Part shown: positions 8,251 through 24,600 of the stretch, piece after piece
How the letters are laid out: the number at the start of each line of letters is the position of its first letter
Position numbering within the stretch: the first letter of the stretch is position 1
Origin: an uncultured Oscillospiraceae bacterium
Lineage (GTDB): Bacteria > Bacillota > Clostridia > Oscillospirales > Oscillospiraceae
Assembly (NCBI GenBank): GCA_948766235.1
Contig: CAQCFX010000004.1
Span: forward strand, 1,842-64,610
DNA: 62,769 nt
Direction of reading: 5' to 3'
Translations under genes and position numbers: made by a program
Notes under the pieces: model-generated
What the model was told of the DNA's origin: nothing
Databases searched by the model: none
What the model saw: the letters and a program-made list of their open reading frames with translations, nothing else

Positions 8251-8284
8251 TCTGCCGGACGGACCCTGCGGTTCGTCCGGCAGA
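8251..8284 (+). promoter_or_regulatory. 15-bp hairpin at the 5' end of the ZIP mRNA
   Basis: Arms 8251-8265 and 8270-8284 pair with one G-T wobble around a 4-nt loop. There is no T-run. The ribosome-binding site GTAAGGAG starts 6 bp downstream. It could stabilise the transcript, act in translation control, or as DNA be an operator. Confidence 0.65.
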
Positions 8285-8307
8285 GTTTACGTAAGGAGCG
8301 CTGCGCT

Positions 8308-9090
8308 ATGAACCCCATTCTCTTTACCATTCTGCTCACCGCCGTCACCGGCGTGGGGGGGCTGGCCCTGGGCGGCGCGCTGGCCGCCCTCATCAAACGG
8401 GAATCCCCCCGGGGGACCAGTTTGATGCTCAGCTTCACCGCGGGGCTGATGCTGGCCATTGTGGCCCTGGACATGGTGCCCGAGGCCATCGAGGCCGCCC
8501 CCTGGCTGCCCATGACGCCGCTGGTGCTGGTGGCGGGCTTTCTGCTCACCTACCTGCTCAACTGCTGGATTGACAAAAGCGCCCACCACGAGGACAAAAG
8601 CAACCCCCACCACTGCGCCTGCGGCCACCACGACCTGCACACCGCCGGCATTGTGCTGGCCGCGGCGGTGGCGCTGCATAACGTGCCGGTGGGCATGGCG
8701 GTGGGGGCCTCGGTGGCGGTGCAGGGCATCTGCCTGGCCAGCGTGCTGGCCGCCGTCACCATCGGCCTGCACAACATCCCCGAGGGGATGAGCATCGCCA
8801 TTCCCCTGCTCCACGACGGGTCCAAAACCGTGTCCGCCATCGCCGTGGCGGCGCTGAGCGGCCTGCCCACGGTGCTGGGGGCGTTGGCGGGCTATTTCGT
8901 GGGCAGCCAAACCCCCGCCGCCCTGGCCGCCGCCCTGAGCCTGGCGGGGGGCGCCATGCTGTACGTGGTGTTTTTCGAGCTGCTGCCCGAGGCGGGCGGG
9001 CTGTGGAAGTCCCGCTGGTCCATCCTGGCCACGGTGGTGGGCTTTGCCCTGGGGGTGCTGCTCATCTTCGGCCACGGCCACCACCACTGA
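8308..9090 (+). CDS. ZIP-family divalent metal transporter (ZupT-like)
   Basis: A 260-aa membrane transporter of about eight helices for zinc or another divalent metal. The paired helix IV and V motifs HNVPVG and HNIPEG are both present and supply the metal-site residues. A cytosolic loop rich in His (HHEDK, PHHCACGHHD) and a C-terminal GHGHHH are typical metal-collecting stretches. The start at 8308 has an AAGGAG site. It lies downstream of the TSUP pair with its own promoter and ends at a bidirectional terminator. Confidence 0.9.
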   Translation: MNPILFTILLTAVTGVGGLALGGALAALIKRESPRGTSLMLSFTAGLMLAIVALDMVPEAIEAAPWLPMTPLVLVAGFLLTYLLNCWIDKSAHHEDKSNPHHCACGHHDLHTAGIVLAAAVALHNVPVGMAVGASVAVQGICLASVLAAVTIGLHNIPEGMSIAIPLLHDGSKTVSAIAVAALSGLPTVLGALAGYFVGSQTPAALAAALSLAGGAMLYVVFFELLPEAGGLWKSRWSILATVVGFALGVLLIFGHGHHH

Positions 9091-9100
9091 GCAAACGGCA

Positions 9101-9136
9101 AAAAAGGACAGGCGGCTTTGTGCCGCCTGTCCTTTT
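9101..9136. terminator. Bidirectional terminator between ZIP and MATE genes
   Basis: A 15-16 bp stem with a TTTGT loop, A-run on the left and TTTT on the right, between two convergent genes. Confidence 0.92.
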
Positions 9137-9152
9137 CTTTTCTCATGGGACG

Positions 9153-10556
9153 CTACCTCTGCCCCTCCTGGGCCGGAACCAGGCTCTGGATGTCTGAGCG
9201 GTACACCCGCCGCAGGAAAACAGCGCACAGCGTAGCGGAAAACAGCTCCGCAATGGGGAAGGACAGCCAGACCACGTCCAGGTTCCCGGTCAGCCGGGCC
9301 AGCAGGAAAGCCACCGGCAGCAGCACCACCAGCTGGCGCACCAGGGAGGTGGTCAGGCTGAGCACGCCGTGGTTCAGCGCCTGGAACACCGAGCCGCACA
9401 CGATGCCGAAGCCCGCCAGCAGCCAGCTGAAGGAGATGATGCGCAGCGCGGGCACGCCGATGGCAATCAAATCCCCCGCCACGTCCTCCTCCGACCGAAA
9501 CAGGTCCAGCAGCAATCCGGGGACAAGCTGGAACACGGCAAAGCCGATGGCCAGCAGAATGGTGGCGTACATGACGCTGAGCTTGATGGTTTTGATGATA
9601 CGCTCCGGCTTGCGCGCGCCGTAGTTGTAGGCCACGATGGGCACCATGCCGTTGTTCAGGCCGAACACCGGCATGAAGAAGAAGGACTGGAGCTTGAAGT
9701 ACACCCCGAACACCGCCGTGGCGGTGTCGGTAAAGGCGATGAGAATCTGGTTCATGCCGAACACCATGACCGAGCCGATGGACTGCATCACAATCCCGGG
9801 CAGGCCCACGCTGTAGATGGCCCGGATGGTGGGCCAGTGGGGCCGGAAGCCCTTGAAGCTCATCTGAACGTCCGGGTTGCGGGTAAAGTGGAAGAACATC
9901 CCCACGCCGCAGCCCAAAAACTGCCCAATCACCGTGGCCAGGGCGGCCCCCGCCACCTCCATCCTGGGGAAGGGACCCAGGCCGAAGATGAGGATGGGGT
10001 CCAGGATGATATTGGTCAGCGCCCCCGCCGCCTGGGCAATCATGGTGTAGAACGTGCGGCCGGTGGCCTGGAGCATACGCTCCATGGCCACGGCGGTGAA
10101 CAGCCCCAGGCTCAGCGAGCAGCAGATGGTGAGATAATCCGCGCCGTAGTCGATGATGCCGGGAATATCGGTCTGGGCGGTGTAAAACAGCCGGGAGCAG
10201 GTGAGGCCCAGCACCACAAAGACCATGCTGCTTATCACGATAAGAAACAGACCGTTTACCGCCGAGCGGTTCACCATCTCCTGGTCCCGCTGGCCCAGGC
10301 TCCGGGACAGCAGGGCGTTGATGCCCACCCCAGTGCCCACGCTGACGGCAATCATCAGGTTCTGCACCGGGAAGGCCAGGGAGACCGCGTTCAGCGCGTC
10401 CTGGCTGACCTGGGAGACAAAGTAGCTGTCCACCACGTTGTAAAGAGCCTGCACCAGCATGGAAATCATGATGGGGATGGCCATGTTCAGCAGCAGGCTG
10501 TTCACCGGCATCACGCCCATTTTATTTTCGCTTCTGGGATTGTCCGACAAATTCAT
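9153..10556 (-). CDS. MATE-family multidrug/metabolite exporter
   Basis: A 467-aa integral membrane protein with about 12 helices, using an Na+ or H+ gradient to expel organic compounds. The first helix region PVNSLLLNMAIPIMISML, followed by ALYNVVDSYFVSQ, is the standard MATE opening; the second half repeats the pattern (YSVGLPGIVMQSIGSVM). The start MNLSDNP lies just after a GGAGGAG site; the very short spacing leaves the start slightly uncertain. It has a near-perfect sigma-A promoter at 10599-10627. Confidence 0.92.
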   Translation of the reverse strand: MNLSDNPRSENKMGVMPVNSLLLNMAIPIMISMLVQALYNVVDSYFVSQVSQDALNAVSLAFPVQNLMIAVSVGTGVGINALLSRSLGQRDQEMVNRSAVNGLFLIVISSMVFVVLGLTCSRLFYTAQTDIPGIIDYGADYLTICCSLSLGLFTAVAMERMLQATGRTFYTMIAQAAGALTNIILDPILIFGLGPFPRMEVAGAALATVIGQFLGCGVGMFFHFTRNPDVQMSFKGFRPHWPTIRAIYSVGLPGIVMQSIGSVMVFGMNQILIAFTDTATAVFGVYFKLQSFFFMPVFGLNNGMVPIVAYNYGARKPERIIKTIKLSVMYATILLAIGFAVFQLVPGLLLDLFRSEEDVAGDLIAIGVPALRIISFSWLLAGFGIVCGSVFQALNHGVLSLTTSLVRQLVVLLPVAFLLARLTGNLDVVWLSFPIAELFSATLCAVFLRRVYRSDIQSLVPAQEGQR

Positions 10557-10598
10557 TCTCCTCCGTCCGTTTTCTCTGTTTTTCTGATACAAGCCGTA

Positions 10599-10627
10599 AT
10601 TATACGGGAATTAAAACCGCTTGTCAA
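10599..10627 (-). promoter_or_regulatory. Consensus sigma-A promoter of MATE gene
   Basis: TTGACA (10622-10627), 17 bp, TATAAT (10599-10604) on the minus strand. Both hexamers match consensus exactly. Confidence 0.9.
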
Positions 10628-10653
10628 TACGGCGCCCCCGCCGCGCACAAAAA

Positions 10654-10683
10654 GCCGGGAGGGGGCTGGCCGCCCTCTCCCGG
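10654..10683 (-). terminator. Intrinsic terminator of the unknown membrane protein gene
   Basis: Minus-strand CCGGGAG... hairpin with one mismatch followed by TTTTT, 25 bp past the stop codon and only 27 bp before the next promoter. Confidence 0.85.
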
Positions 10684-10708
10684 TTCTCACCCGCCCTGCG
10701 GCGGATGG

Positions 10709-11476
10709 TCACATCAGCTTTACGGTAAAGAACACCGCCTGGACAAACAGCCAGCCCGCCAGCACGAACAGCAGGTAGAAGGCCGTCGTCCCGCCCAGCG
10801 CCAGCGTCAGCGCCATGGCGGCGGCCGTCACCACACAGGTAATCCAGGTGATGACATAGTTGGAGTCCGGCGGCATCACCCGCACGCCGCCCAGCTTTCC
10901 GTCGTTCCGGCGCAGCAGGAAGGCCAGCACCGCCGCCGCGGCCAGCGCCACAAAGCCCGCGATAAAGCTCAGGCGGATGAGGGTGGGGTGCTCCCAGTAA
11001 TACTGCCGGTACATCCACACGGCCACCAGGCCGCCCCCCGCCAGCATGGCGTTGAAGAAAAAGGCCCGCTGATAGAGGAAGAAAACCACAATCAGCACCG
11101 CCCCGGCCGCGGGCAGCACCATCATAATGCTCAGCCCCACCTCGGACAGGTAGTAGGCGAACAGGGTGACCAGCCACAGCAGCGCCGCCCCCGCGGTGCA
11201 CGCCAGGGGCAGCACCATTGAGCGGCCCTTCCGGCCCCACAGCACCGCCCACACCACGCCCGCAATGGTCACGGCCGCGCCCGCGAAGCGGAACACCTCA
11301 AAAAACACCAGCAGGCCGTATGCCACGCCAAAGCCCAGCCATGCGTCCACATAAATCTGCTTAATCAGCAGAATCAACAGCTCCACCACCACGGCGCCCG
11401 CCAGCCAGAACAGCATTTTGTTAAACGTGGTATCCTCCTGGCTGCGGCGCTGCTCACGCTTGCCCTTCTCGAACAT
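10709..11476 (-). CDS. Unknown polytopic membrane protein
   Basis: I do not recognise the family. The 255-aa protein starts with a charged, Lys/Arg/Glu-rich N-terminus of about 20 residues and then has seven or eight hydrophobic segments with short loops; one central loop holds the polar RNDGKLGGVRVMPPDSN. No catalytic or transport signature is visible. It has its own promoter (11607-11635) and terminator, so it is a single-gene unit between cytidine deaminase and the MATE exporter. Confidence 0.7.
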   Translation of the reverse strand: MFEKGKREQRRSQEDTTFNKMLFWLAGAVVVELLILLIKQIYVDAWLGFGVAYGLLVFFEVFRFAGAAVTIAGVVWAVLWGRKGRSMVLPLACTAGAALLWLVTLFAYYLSEVGLSIMMVLPAAGAVLIVVFFLYQRAFFFNAMLAGGGLVAVWMYRQYYWEHPTLIRLSFIAGFVALAAAAVLAFLLRRNDGKLGGVRVMPPDSNYVITWITCVVTAAAMALTLALGGTTAFYLLFVLAGWLFVQAVFFTVKLM

Positions 11477-11606
11477 GAATCATCCGTCCTTTATCTTCAG
11501 TCGGCGGCGCGCCGCCCTCCGGCCCTTCCCGAAAAGCCGCGCCGCGCCTATCTTATTTTGTGCAGCATCCCCGGGGAAAATCCATCCTCGGAATGAAGCA
11601 GACAAT

Positions 11607-11635
11607 AGTATAGCAGAATTTTCCGGGCATTGCAA
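11607..11635 (-). promoter_or_regulatory. Promoter of unknown membrane protein gene
   Basis: TTGCAA (11630-11635), 17 bp, TATACT (11607-11612) on the minus strand, leaving a leader of about 125 nt before the start codon. Confidence 0.7.
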
Positions 11636-11661
11636 TAACAAAAATTTCGACAGGCCGTTTT

Positions 11662-12054
11662 TTAGCTAAGAGAGGCGGGGCCGAAGCCGTGGGGCAGCAG
11701 CTCGCGCAGGGGCAGCTTGACAAACGCCCCGTCCCCCCGGGCCACCAGCACCGTCAGCTCGGGGGCGAACTCATAGAGCATCTGCCGGCACGCCCCGCAG
11801 GGCCAGCAGTAGTCCTCGCCCCGGCCCACCACCGCCAGGGTGGTAAAGCTCCGGCGCCCCTCGCTCACCGCCTTGACCAGCGCCGTGCGCTCGGCGCAGA
11901 TGGTGGAGCCGTAGGCCGCGTTTTCCACGTTGCAGCCGGTGAACACCGCGCCGTCCCCGCACAAAAGGGCCGCCCCCACCGGGAACTTGGAATAGGGCAC
12001 GTAGGAGCGCTCCAGCATGGTGAAAGCAAGGTCAATCAGAGCCTGGTCGGTCAT
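11662..12054 (-). CDS. cdd: Cytidine deaminase
   Basis: Cytosolic zinc enzyme converting cytidine and deoxycytidine to uridine forms in pyrimidine salvage; 130 aa, the size of the tetrameric class. The catalytic set is complete: Cys53 and Glu55 in CAERTA and Cys86/Cys89 in PCGACRQ, plus substrate-binding NVENAAYGSTI. An upstream ATG two codons earlier exists, but only the chosen one is properly spaced from GAGG. The gene is divergent from rpoB. Confidence 0.95.
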   Translation of the reverse strand: MTDQALIDLAFTMLERSYVPYSKFPVGAALLCGDGAVFTGCNVENAAYGSTICAERTALVKAVSEGRRSFTTLAVVGRGEDYCWPCGACRQMLYEFAPELTVLVARGDGAFVKLPLRELLPHGFGPASLS

Positions 12055-12076
12055 GTACATCCGCCTCTTTCTCTAT

Positions 12077-12105
12077 TTAATATAAAATATGCCGCCAACG
12101 CTCAA
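12077..12105 (-). promoter_or_regulatory. Probable promoter of cdd
   Basis: TTGAGC (12100-12105), 17 bp, TATTAA (12077-12082) on the minus strand; the leader would be very short. Confidence 0.45.
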
Positions 12106-12112
12106 ATTCCTC

Positions 12113-12141
12113 TTGACGCGCCGCGGCGTTTATGGTATCAT
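12113..12141 (+). promoter_or_regulatory. Promoter of rpoBC
   Basis: TTGACG (12113-12118), 17 bp, TATCAT (12136-12141). The leader to the rpoB start is about 160 nt and contains a GGAGGA/TCCTCC hairpin (12169-12184) and a 7-bp stem (12253-12259 with 12273-12279). Confidence 0.8.
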
Positions 12142-12309
12142 AAAGTGCTTTTGTGTGCATCAAAAAAAGGGAGGACACTCCTCCACCCTAACGAGAGTAT
12201 AGCAGACAGGGAAGCGAAACGCAAGAGGAAATTTTTAAAGTGTTACAACGGCTCCGGGCGTGTCGTTCTCCGGCCCGGAAATCTTGACGAATTGGAGCGT
12301 GAGCAGCAA

Positions 12310-16062
<3,753 letters not shown>

Positions 16063-16079
16063 GAAGGGAGGATGAACGC

Positions 16080-19996
<3,917 letters not shown>

Positions 19997-20010
19997 CCCA
20001 GAACAGCGCA

Positions 20011-20046
20011 AAAGCAGCCCCCATCCCACAGGATGGGGGCTGCTTT
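20011..20046. terminator. Bidirectional terminator after rpoC
   Basis: A perfect 16-bp stem (20011-20026 with 20031-20046) and CACA loop, A-run and T-run flanks, between convergent rpoC and mntP. Confidence 0.93.
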
Positions 20047-20049
20047 CCG

Positions 20050-20610
20050 TCACAGAATTTCCAAATGCTCCAGCAGAATTTTTGCGCCGATGAGCACCAG
20101 CACCACGCCCCCCAGCAGCTCCGCCTTCGCCTTGTAGCGCGCGCCGAACACGTTGCCAATCTTCACCCCCGCCGCCGAGATGGCGAAGGTACACACCCCG
20201 ATGAGGGTGACGGCGGGAATCACGTCCACCTTCAGCACGGCGAAGGTGATGCCCACCGCCAGCGCGTCGATGGAGGTGGCCACCGCCAAAAGCAGCATGG
20301 CCGCCGGGGCCAGGGAGGGGTCGCAGTCCTCGTCCTGCTTCCCCACGGCCTCCCGAATCATGCCCCCGCCAATCAGGCCCAGCAGCACAAAGGCAATCCA
20401 GTGGTCCACCGACACAATCAGCTGCGCAAAGGCGGAGCCCAGCAGCCAGCCTAAAACGGGCATCAGCGCCTGGAACACCCCGAACCACGCGCCCACAATC
20501 ACCGCATGGCTGGGCCTGAGCTTTTGGATGGACAGCCCCTTGCAGACGGATACCGCAAAGGCGTCCATGGAAAGGCCCACGGCCAAAATCAGCAGCTCTC
20601 CAAAACCCAT
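20050..20610 (-). CDS. mntP: Manganese efflux pump MntP
   Basis: A 186-aa, six-helix exporter that removes excess Mn2+. The family motif is present twice: GLSMDAFAVSVCKG near the N-terminus and ATSIDALAVGITFA in the second half, each with the conserved Asp needed for metal transport. The start ATG has an AAAGGG site. Its promoter contains an imperfect palindrome that may be a metal-regulator operator; no yybP-ykoY riboswitch is visible in the roughly 65-nt leader. Confidence 0.95.
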   Translation of the reverse strand: MGFGELLILAVGLSMDAFAVSVCKGLSIQKLRPSHAVIVGAWFGVFQALMPVLGWLLGSAFAQLIVSVDHWIAFVLLGLIGGGMIREAVGKQDEDCDPSLAPAAMLLLAVATSIDALAVGITFAVLKVDVIPAVTLIGVCTFAISAAGVKIGNVFGARYKAKAELLGGVVLVLIGAKILLEHLEIL

Positions 20611-20675
20611 TTGTACATCATCCCTTTCACTGAGGCGGCTTCGCAGCCCCCCGCTTGTCCCACTCTATTCCAATG

Positions 20676-20704
20676 ATTCTAAAAGTATTCCTTTAGTTAG
20701 TCAA
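20676..20704 (-). promoter_or_regulatory. mntP promoter with imperfect palindrome in the spacer
   Basis: TTGACT (20699-20704), 17 bp, TAGAAT (20676-20681) on the minus strand. An imperfect inverted repeat (20679-20696, outer arms CTAAA/TTTAG) sits between and over the elements, a plausible repressor site. Confidence 0.65.
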
Positions 20705-20798
20705 CCGCAACCGCGTCAAAAACAGGCAGGAGCGTCACAGATTTCTATCGCTGTCAAGGAAATGTTTTGAACAAACCTTAAACTTTCATCCTGAGCGG

Positions 20799-20827
20799 TT
20801 GCGCTGTCCCATGGAAAAGTATAAAAT
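20799..20827 (+). promoter_or_regulatory. Promoter of ABC-FtsX operon
   Basis: TTGCGC (20799-20804), 17 bp, TAAAAT (20822-20827), about 105 bp before the ATPase start. The remainder of 20611-20933 holds only this and the mntP promoter. Confidence 0.55.
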
Positions 20828-20933
20828 TTAATTATCCTTACAACAAATCGGAAACAGTGCGCAGACGCAAAGCCCTTATCCTGTGCCAAAGCGGCTTGCC
20901 CGCGCACAATTCCACCTGCGGACGGTGAATGAA

Positions 20934-21635
20934 ATGAGTTACATATCCTTTGAACACGTGAAAAAAGAGTATAAAATGGGCGAGGTCACCATCAACGCCG
21001 TGGACGGCGTTGATTTTGTGGTGGAAAAGGGCGAGTTCGCCATCATTGTCGGCCCCTCCGGCGCGGGCAAGACCACGGTGCTCAATATGCTGGGCGGCAT
21101 GGACGCCTGCTCCGGCGGCACCATCACCGTGGACGGCGCGCGGGTGAGCGATTACAACCCCCGGCAGCTCACCGCCTACCGGCGGCACGACATCGGCTTT
21201 GTGTTTCAATTCTACAACCTGGTGCAGAACCTCACCGCGCTGGAAAACGTGGAGCTGGCCGCCCAAATCTGCCAGGACCCGCTGAACGCCCGGGACGTGC
21301 TGGAGCACGTAGGCCTGGGCCACCGGGTAGACAACTTCCCCGCCCAGCTGTCCGGCGGCGAGCAGCAGCGGGTGGCCATCGCTCGGGCGCTGGCGAAAAA
21401 CCCCAAGCTGCTGCTGTGCGACGAGCCCACGGGCGCTTTAGACTATGTCACCGGCAAGGCTATTTTAAAGCTCTTGCAGGACACCTGCCGGCAGGAGGGG
21501 ATGACCGTCATCGTCATCACCCACAACACCGCCCTCACCCCCATGGCCGACCGGGTCATCCACATCAAAAACGGGCGGGTGGCCGCCATGGAGCGCAACG
21601 CGCGGCCCACCCCGGTGGAGGAAATCGAATGGTAA
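20934..21635 (+). CDS. ABC transporter ATPase, MacB/LolD type
   Basis: A 233-aa mechanotransmission-type ATPase. Motifs in order: Walker A GPSGAGKTT, Q-loop FVFQFYNLVQNL, signature LSGGEQQRVAIARAL, Walker B LLLCDEPTGALD, His in VITHN. The chosen start gives the usual MSYISFEHVKKEYKMG opening; an upstream in-frame start would add 17 residues. It overlaps the next gene by 7 bp and surely drives that FtsX-type permease, either extruding a substrate or transmitting force to extracytoplasmic partners. Confidence 0.93.
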   Translation: MSYISFEHVKKEYKMGEVTINAVDGVDFVVEKGEFAIIVGPSGAGKTTVLNMLGGMDACSGGTITVDGARVSDYNPRQLTAYRRHDIGFVFQFYNLVQNLTALENVELAAQICQDPLNARDVLEHVGLGHRVDNFPAQLSGGEQQRVAIARALAKNPKLLLCDEPTGALDYVTGKAILKLLQDTCRQEGMTVIVITHNTALTPMADRVIHIKNGRVAAMERNARPTPVEEIEW

Positions 21636-24600
21636 CGCGCAAAAACCGCCTGACCACCGACGCTCTGCGGGAAATCAAGCACACCTTCAGCCGCTTTTTG
21701 TCCATTTTGGTGCTGGCGGCGCTGGCGGTGGCCTTCCTGTCCGGCCTGCGGGCCACCGCGCCGGATATGAAATTCACCGCGGACAATTACTACGACCGCA
21801 CCCACCTGATGGACGGCTACGTGCTGTCCACCCTGGGCCTCACCGGCGAAGACCTGGACGCCCTGGCCGCCGCCCCCGGCGTGGAGCAGGCGGAGGGCGC
21901 CTGGGCGGTAGACGCCACGGCGGTGGACTGCATCGTCAGCGTGCGCTCCATGCCGGAGCGGCTCAATCTGCTGGAGGTAAAGCGGGGCCGCCTGCCCGAG
22001 GCCCCCGATGAGTGCGTCACCGAGAGCCTGCTGCTGGTGGAGCTGGGGCTGGACGTGGGCGACAAGCTGGAGCTGGTGATGGACGAGAACAACGAGGGCG
22101 ACCTGACCCGCACCTCCTACACCATCGTGGGCGTGGTGAACTGCCCGCTGTACGTGAGCACCGACCGGGGCGCCTCCTCTTTGGGCAGCGGCTCGGTGGA
22201 CGCCTTTGTCTTCGTCCCCGGCGAGAACTTTACTTACGACTACTACACCGCCGCCTACTTTACCGGGGAGGGCCTGGCCGCCCTGGACAGCTACAGCGAC
22301 GAGTACGACGACCGGGCGGAGGCGCTCATCGACAGCCTGGACGGCCTGGCCGAGGAGCGCGCCCAGCTGCGCTACGACAGCCTGATTGGGGACGCCCAGG
22401 CCGAGCTGGACGACGCCCGGCAGGAGCTCAGCGACGCCAGGGACGAGGCGGACCAGGAGCTGGCCGACGCCTGGCAGGAGCTTCAGGACGCCCGCAAGGA
22501 GCTGGACGACGGCTGGGCGGACTACCAGGACGGCCAGGACACCCTGGAGCGGGAGCTGGCAGACGCCCGGGTTGAGCTGGCCGACGCCCGCCAAAAGCTG
22601 CTGGACGCCCAGCAGGAGGTGGACGACGGCTGGGCGGAGTACCGGGACGGGCTGGCTGAATACGAGGACGGCAGGGCCGAATACGAAGACGGCCTGGCCA
22701 AATACCAGGAGGCGCTGGCCAAGTTCGAGGAGGGCAAGGCCGAGTATGAGGACGGACTTGCCCAGTTTGAGGAGGCCAAGGCCAAGTACGAGGACGGCAA
22801 GGCCCAGTATGAGCAGGGCCGCGCGGACTATGAAAGCGGGCTGGCCAGCTACAACAGGGGCCGGCAGCAGTACCAGGAGGGCCTGAAGCAGTATAACGAC
22901 GGCGTAAAGCTGTTTGAACAGCAAAAAGCGGAGGGCGAGAAGCAGCTTCAGGCGGCGATTGCGCAGCTCCAGGCGGCGTTAAATGGTGGTTTGATTACAC
23001 AAGAGCAGTTTGACACCCAGGTAGCGGAGCTGCAAGCTGCGGCCCAGCAGCAGCTTGCAGCCGCCCAGGCCCAGCTCAGCGCCGCCCAGGCCCAGCTGGA
23101 GGAGGGCAGGCTGGGTCTGGACGAGGCCCTCACCCAGCTGGGCGCGGCCGCCAACCAGCTCTCCGACGCCAAGGACGAGCTGGACGCGGGCAAGCGGGAG
23201 CTGGACCGGGCGGAATCGGAGCTTACCGGCGCCAAGGACGAGCTGGACGAGGGCCAGGCGGAGCTGGACGACGCCAAAGCGGAACTGGACGAGGCCAAGC
23301 AGAAGCTGGACGACGCCCAGGACGAGCTTGCCGACGCCAAGCAGGAGTTGGAGGACGGCCAGCGGGAAATCGACCAGGGCTGGGCGGACTACCGCACCGG
23401 CCAGGCGGATTTGGCCCAGGCCGAGGCCGACGGCCGGCAGGAGCTGGACGACGCCCTCACTGAGCTCAATGACGGCGAGGCGCAGTATGCCGACGGCCTT
23501 TCGGAGTACCAGGACGGCAAGGCGGAGGCGGAGGAAAAAATCGCCGACGCCCAGCAGAAGCTGGACGACGCCCAGGACGAGCTGGACAAGGTGGAGGACT
23601 GCGAGTGGTACGTCCTGGGGCGAAACACCAACGCAGGCTTTGTCGGCTTCTCCCAGGACACGGAGCGGGTGAGCAATCTGGCCACCATCTTCCCCGTTAT
23701 CTTCTTCCTGGTGGCGGCGCTGGCCTGCCTGACCACCATGACGAGAATGGTGGAGGAGCAGCGCACCCAGATTGGCGCGCTCAAGGCCATGGGCTTCTCC
23801 CGGCTGTCCATCTCCAAAAAGTACATCGGCTACGCCCTTTCCGCCAGCCTCATCGGCGGCATTCTGGGCCTGGCGGTGGGCTGCACCCTGATTCCGGCGG
23901 TAATCGCCAACGCCTTTAACATCATGTACGCCATGCCCCCCCTGGAGTTCCGGGAGCAGACGGCGCTGTGTGCGCTCTCGGTGCTGGCGGCGGTGGCGTG
24001 CACCACCGGGGCGGCGCTGTGGGCCTGCCTGTCCACCCTCATGGCCACCCCCGCCAACCTGATGCGCCCCAAGGCCCCCAAGGCGGGCAAGCGGGTGTTC
24101 TTAGAGCGCGTGCGCCCCATCTGGAAGCGGCTGTCCTTCACCTGGAAGGTGACCATGCGCAACCTGTTCCGCTACCAGCGGCGCTTTTGGATGACGGTGA
24201 TTGGCATCGGCGGGTGCACCGCTCTGATTGTCACCGGCTTCGGCCTCCACGAGTCCATTTTCGACATCCTGGACAAACAGTTTGACGAGATTTCCCTGTA
24301 CGACGCCAGCATCGGCCTGGACGAAGACGCCGCCCCGGCGCAGCTGGCCGCGGTGGAGGACTATCTGGCGGACAGCCCCTATGTGCAGCGCACCATGACC
24401 GCCCACCAGTCCCTGCTGGAGGCGTCCAACGGCGGGAGGGCCTACGACGTGTACCTGATGACCATTCCCGACCTGGAGGAGTTTGAGCAGTTCATCGACC
24501 TGCGCCACCGAAAGGACGACGCGGCCGTGACCCTGCCGGACAACGGCGTTATCATCACCGAGAAGCTGTCCGAGCTGCTGGAGATATCGGTGGGCGACGC

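Noticed and set aside
63..9090. Canonical lysine-fermentation or nickel-uptake assignment for the first importer
   Set aside because: The short ATPases resemble NikD/E, but no nickel enzyme or regulator gene is nearby, so no substrate was assigned.
20611..20720. yybP-ykoY manganese riboswitch upstream of mntP
   Set aside because: The predicted leader is about 65 nt and lacks the conserved motif elements.
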